A stretch of 64,000 nt of DNA from Pseudisothecium myosuroides (taxonomy: Eukaryota > Streptophyta > Bryopsida > Hypnales > Lembophyllaceae), in the NCBI GenBank assembly GCA_951799445.1, contig OX637296.1, positions 1,116,001 through 1,180,000 on the forward strand, read 5' to 3'. The position numbers were made by a program, and so were the translations under genes. Below, piece by piece: positions 62,691 through 64,000 of this stretch. The first letter of the stretch is position 1; the number at the start of each line of letters is the position of its first letter. Below the pieces are notes generated by a model. It was not told the DNA's origin, did not search any database, and worked only from the letters and a program-made list of their open reading frames with translations.

Positions 62691-64000
62691 GGCATTTGGG
62701 GTTTTATTTGGGTGCTAATCTTATTACACAAGAGCCTTTAAAGCGCCACACCTTCAATTTTGAGTTCCTAATTGCAGTTAAAAAAAATTGACTGCCATGT
62801 AGCTTCTGTTGGCTACACTAGATGACATTTTGAATTCAAGTCCATATCTGCATTTTATAGGCCATCGTTGATGTTAAAAAACCCAACATGAAGCTGGTTT
62901 TGAGAGAAAGTCAAAGGCTACCCTTTTACTTGCCTTGCCTTCATTAACTCCTAAAGGATGTCAGCATTGTTGATACAATGTAGATATTGTTACAACTTCC
63001 AAATACATAGGCCATTTAAACGTAGTTAAAATTGTTTTTTTAGCTCATTTTTTTTGAGAGATTGCTTGGGAATGCACCTTTGCTTTGTGATTTTCACGGA
63101 CTTTTTTGTGACAAAATTGCGTAAGAAAAAAAACCTTATATACAAGGACTCTAGAAGAATATTGAAGTCACCGTAGGCCATTTTGGTCTAGCCATTTTTG
63201 AAGGGATTAAGTTAGAGCATTGCCATTGTAGGGTGGTGAAATCCCCACATGAAATCTGACTTGGTTGGTGGGCACTATGGCTCCTGCTCTCCTACCTTTG
63301 GCCGCCTAAAGCACTCTTCACCGCATTGTGAAGCGTTAACTCTTTGCTTCACCATTATGACCTTGACTACAGTTCGATGCATGCAGTTGGATCAACCACG
63401 TACCCCAAAATGAAAAAATTGCCCTAAACTTATGCCCTTTGATAGTGTTCCAACAAGGCTCCAATCAACTCAACAAAAAATCCAATCAACTGAACAAAAA
63501 ATAATCATAATTGTGTTGACACTGAGCTTGCTCAAAACTTCTCCATCTACAGAAAGCAACGGTACCTTGGGCAAAATTAGGTGTGCCCGATGCTCTAAAA
63601 TGAATTTTGAGTTTGACTATGGGAGGTGCCCTAGTTTCTAGCTCCTACCAAACCTGCCTTGGTTAAAAGTAGGTATATCCATAATGGCGCAATGCCTTAA
63701 ACCGCCAGCTATAATAAGCCCCTGAATGGTGTTAAAATATTTTGAAAACTGCACCTCCATGTCTCCCGTGGTTCTTCACTGTGGCAATGGACATTTTGAG
63801 ACAATTGACTGGCTTCTAAACTCAAAGTACATAAGGTTTTAATAACATGAGGATTTACTAACGCTTAAAGGCTTGTCAGAGATCAGAGATCAATTAAAAT
63901 ATGCTCTCGTTATTAAATCCTCATGTTATTTCAAGCACATTTCAGAGATCAAGAGATCATGATTGTTATTAAATCCACATGTTATTTCATATGACTCACA
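62691..64000. other. Non-coding DNA with terminal inverted repeats of a small element
   Basis: No gene recognised. AATAACATGAGGATTTA (63841) is inverted as TAAATCCTCATGTTATT (about 63914-63930), and a third similar copy lies at 63967-63985. These could be ends of a small element that runs off the window. Confidence 0.4.

Noticed and set aside
63212..63598. Second GAGCAT-type MITE
   Set aside because: Only about seven terminal bases match and the flanking trinucleotides differ (TTA against TAA).
1..64000. CRISPR arrays, bacterial operons or ribosome binding sites
   Set aside because: The tandem repeats present are minisatellites without spacers, and the genes have spliceosomal introns.

Overview
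The window looks like nuclear DNA of a plant in the broad (streptophyte) sense. Evidence: spliceosomal GT-AG introns in every gene, an organelle-type histidyl-tRNA synthetase, a plant-specific B3 domain, and plant-style DNA transposons (MULE, CACTA, Harbinger-like and Stowaway-like MITEs). The unusual RING-H2 protein and the MULE type suggest a non-seed lineage, but that is a guess. The DNA is AT-rich and mostly repeats; only about a quarter is gene-like.

Left part (1-19 kb). A long multi-exon gene on the minus strand (about 13.7 to 3.8 kb) reads as a ParB/Srx-like 'DGNHR' module followed by a permuted, bacterial-type DNA amino-methyltransferase fold. It carries several in-frame TAG codons, and a 4.3 kb intron is full of repeats. 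Head to head with it, on the plus strand (15.1-19.0 kb), is a decayed MULE transposase with a SWIM-type end. A 638 bp MITE with 24 bp terminal inverted repeats sits between them. I infer that both may be parts, or relics, of mobile DNA.

Middle (20-38 kb). A pair of inverted copies of one repeat (21.8 and 36.3 kb) flanks a block holding an apparently intact RING-H2/coiled-coil gene (22.6-26.0 kb), a small B3-domain gene (26.4-27.0 kb), a small broken gene (29.4-28.8 kb) and a broken multi-exon DDE-like transposase (34.9-30.0 kb). CACTA-type MITEs with exact 3 bp target duplications have inserted here, one into an exon and one into an intron. A long-TIR element lies at 36.6-38.4 kb.

Right part (38-64 kb). 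This is mostly non-coding repeats: a family with CCCC-starting termini and TTAA or CTAG duplications, a 2.6 kb CACTA element (AAC duplication), a Harbinger-like MITE (TTA duplication), a 600 bp hairpin, and a pair of TAAGGTAGG MITEs. The one clear housekeeping gene, organellar-type histidyl-tRNA synthetase (51.9-55.8 kb, eleven exons), sits intact among them.

The window is therefore a few host genes in a transposon sea. Its most unusual content is the methyltransferase/ParB-like gene and the TTAA-duplicating repeat family.
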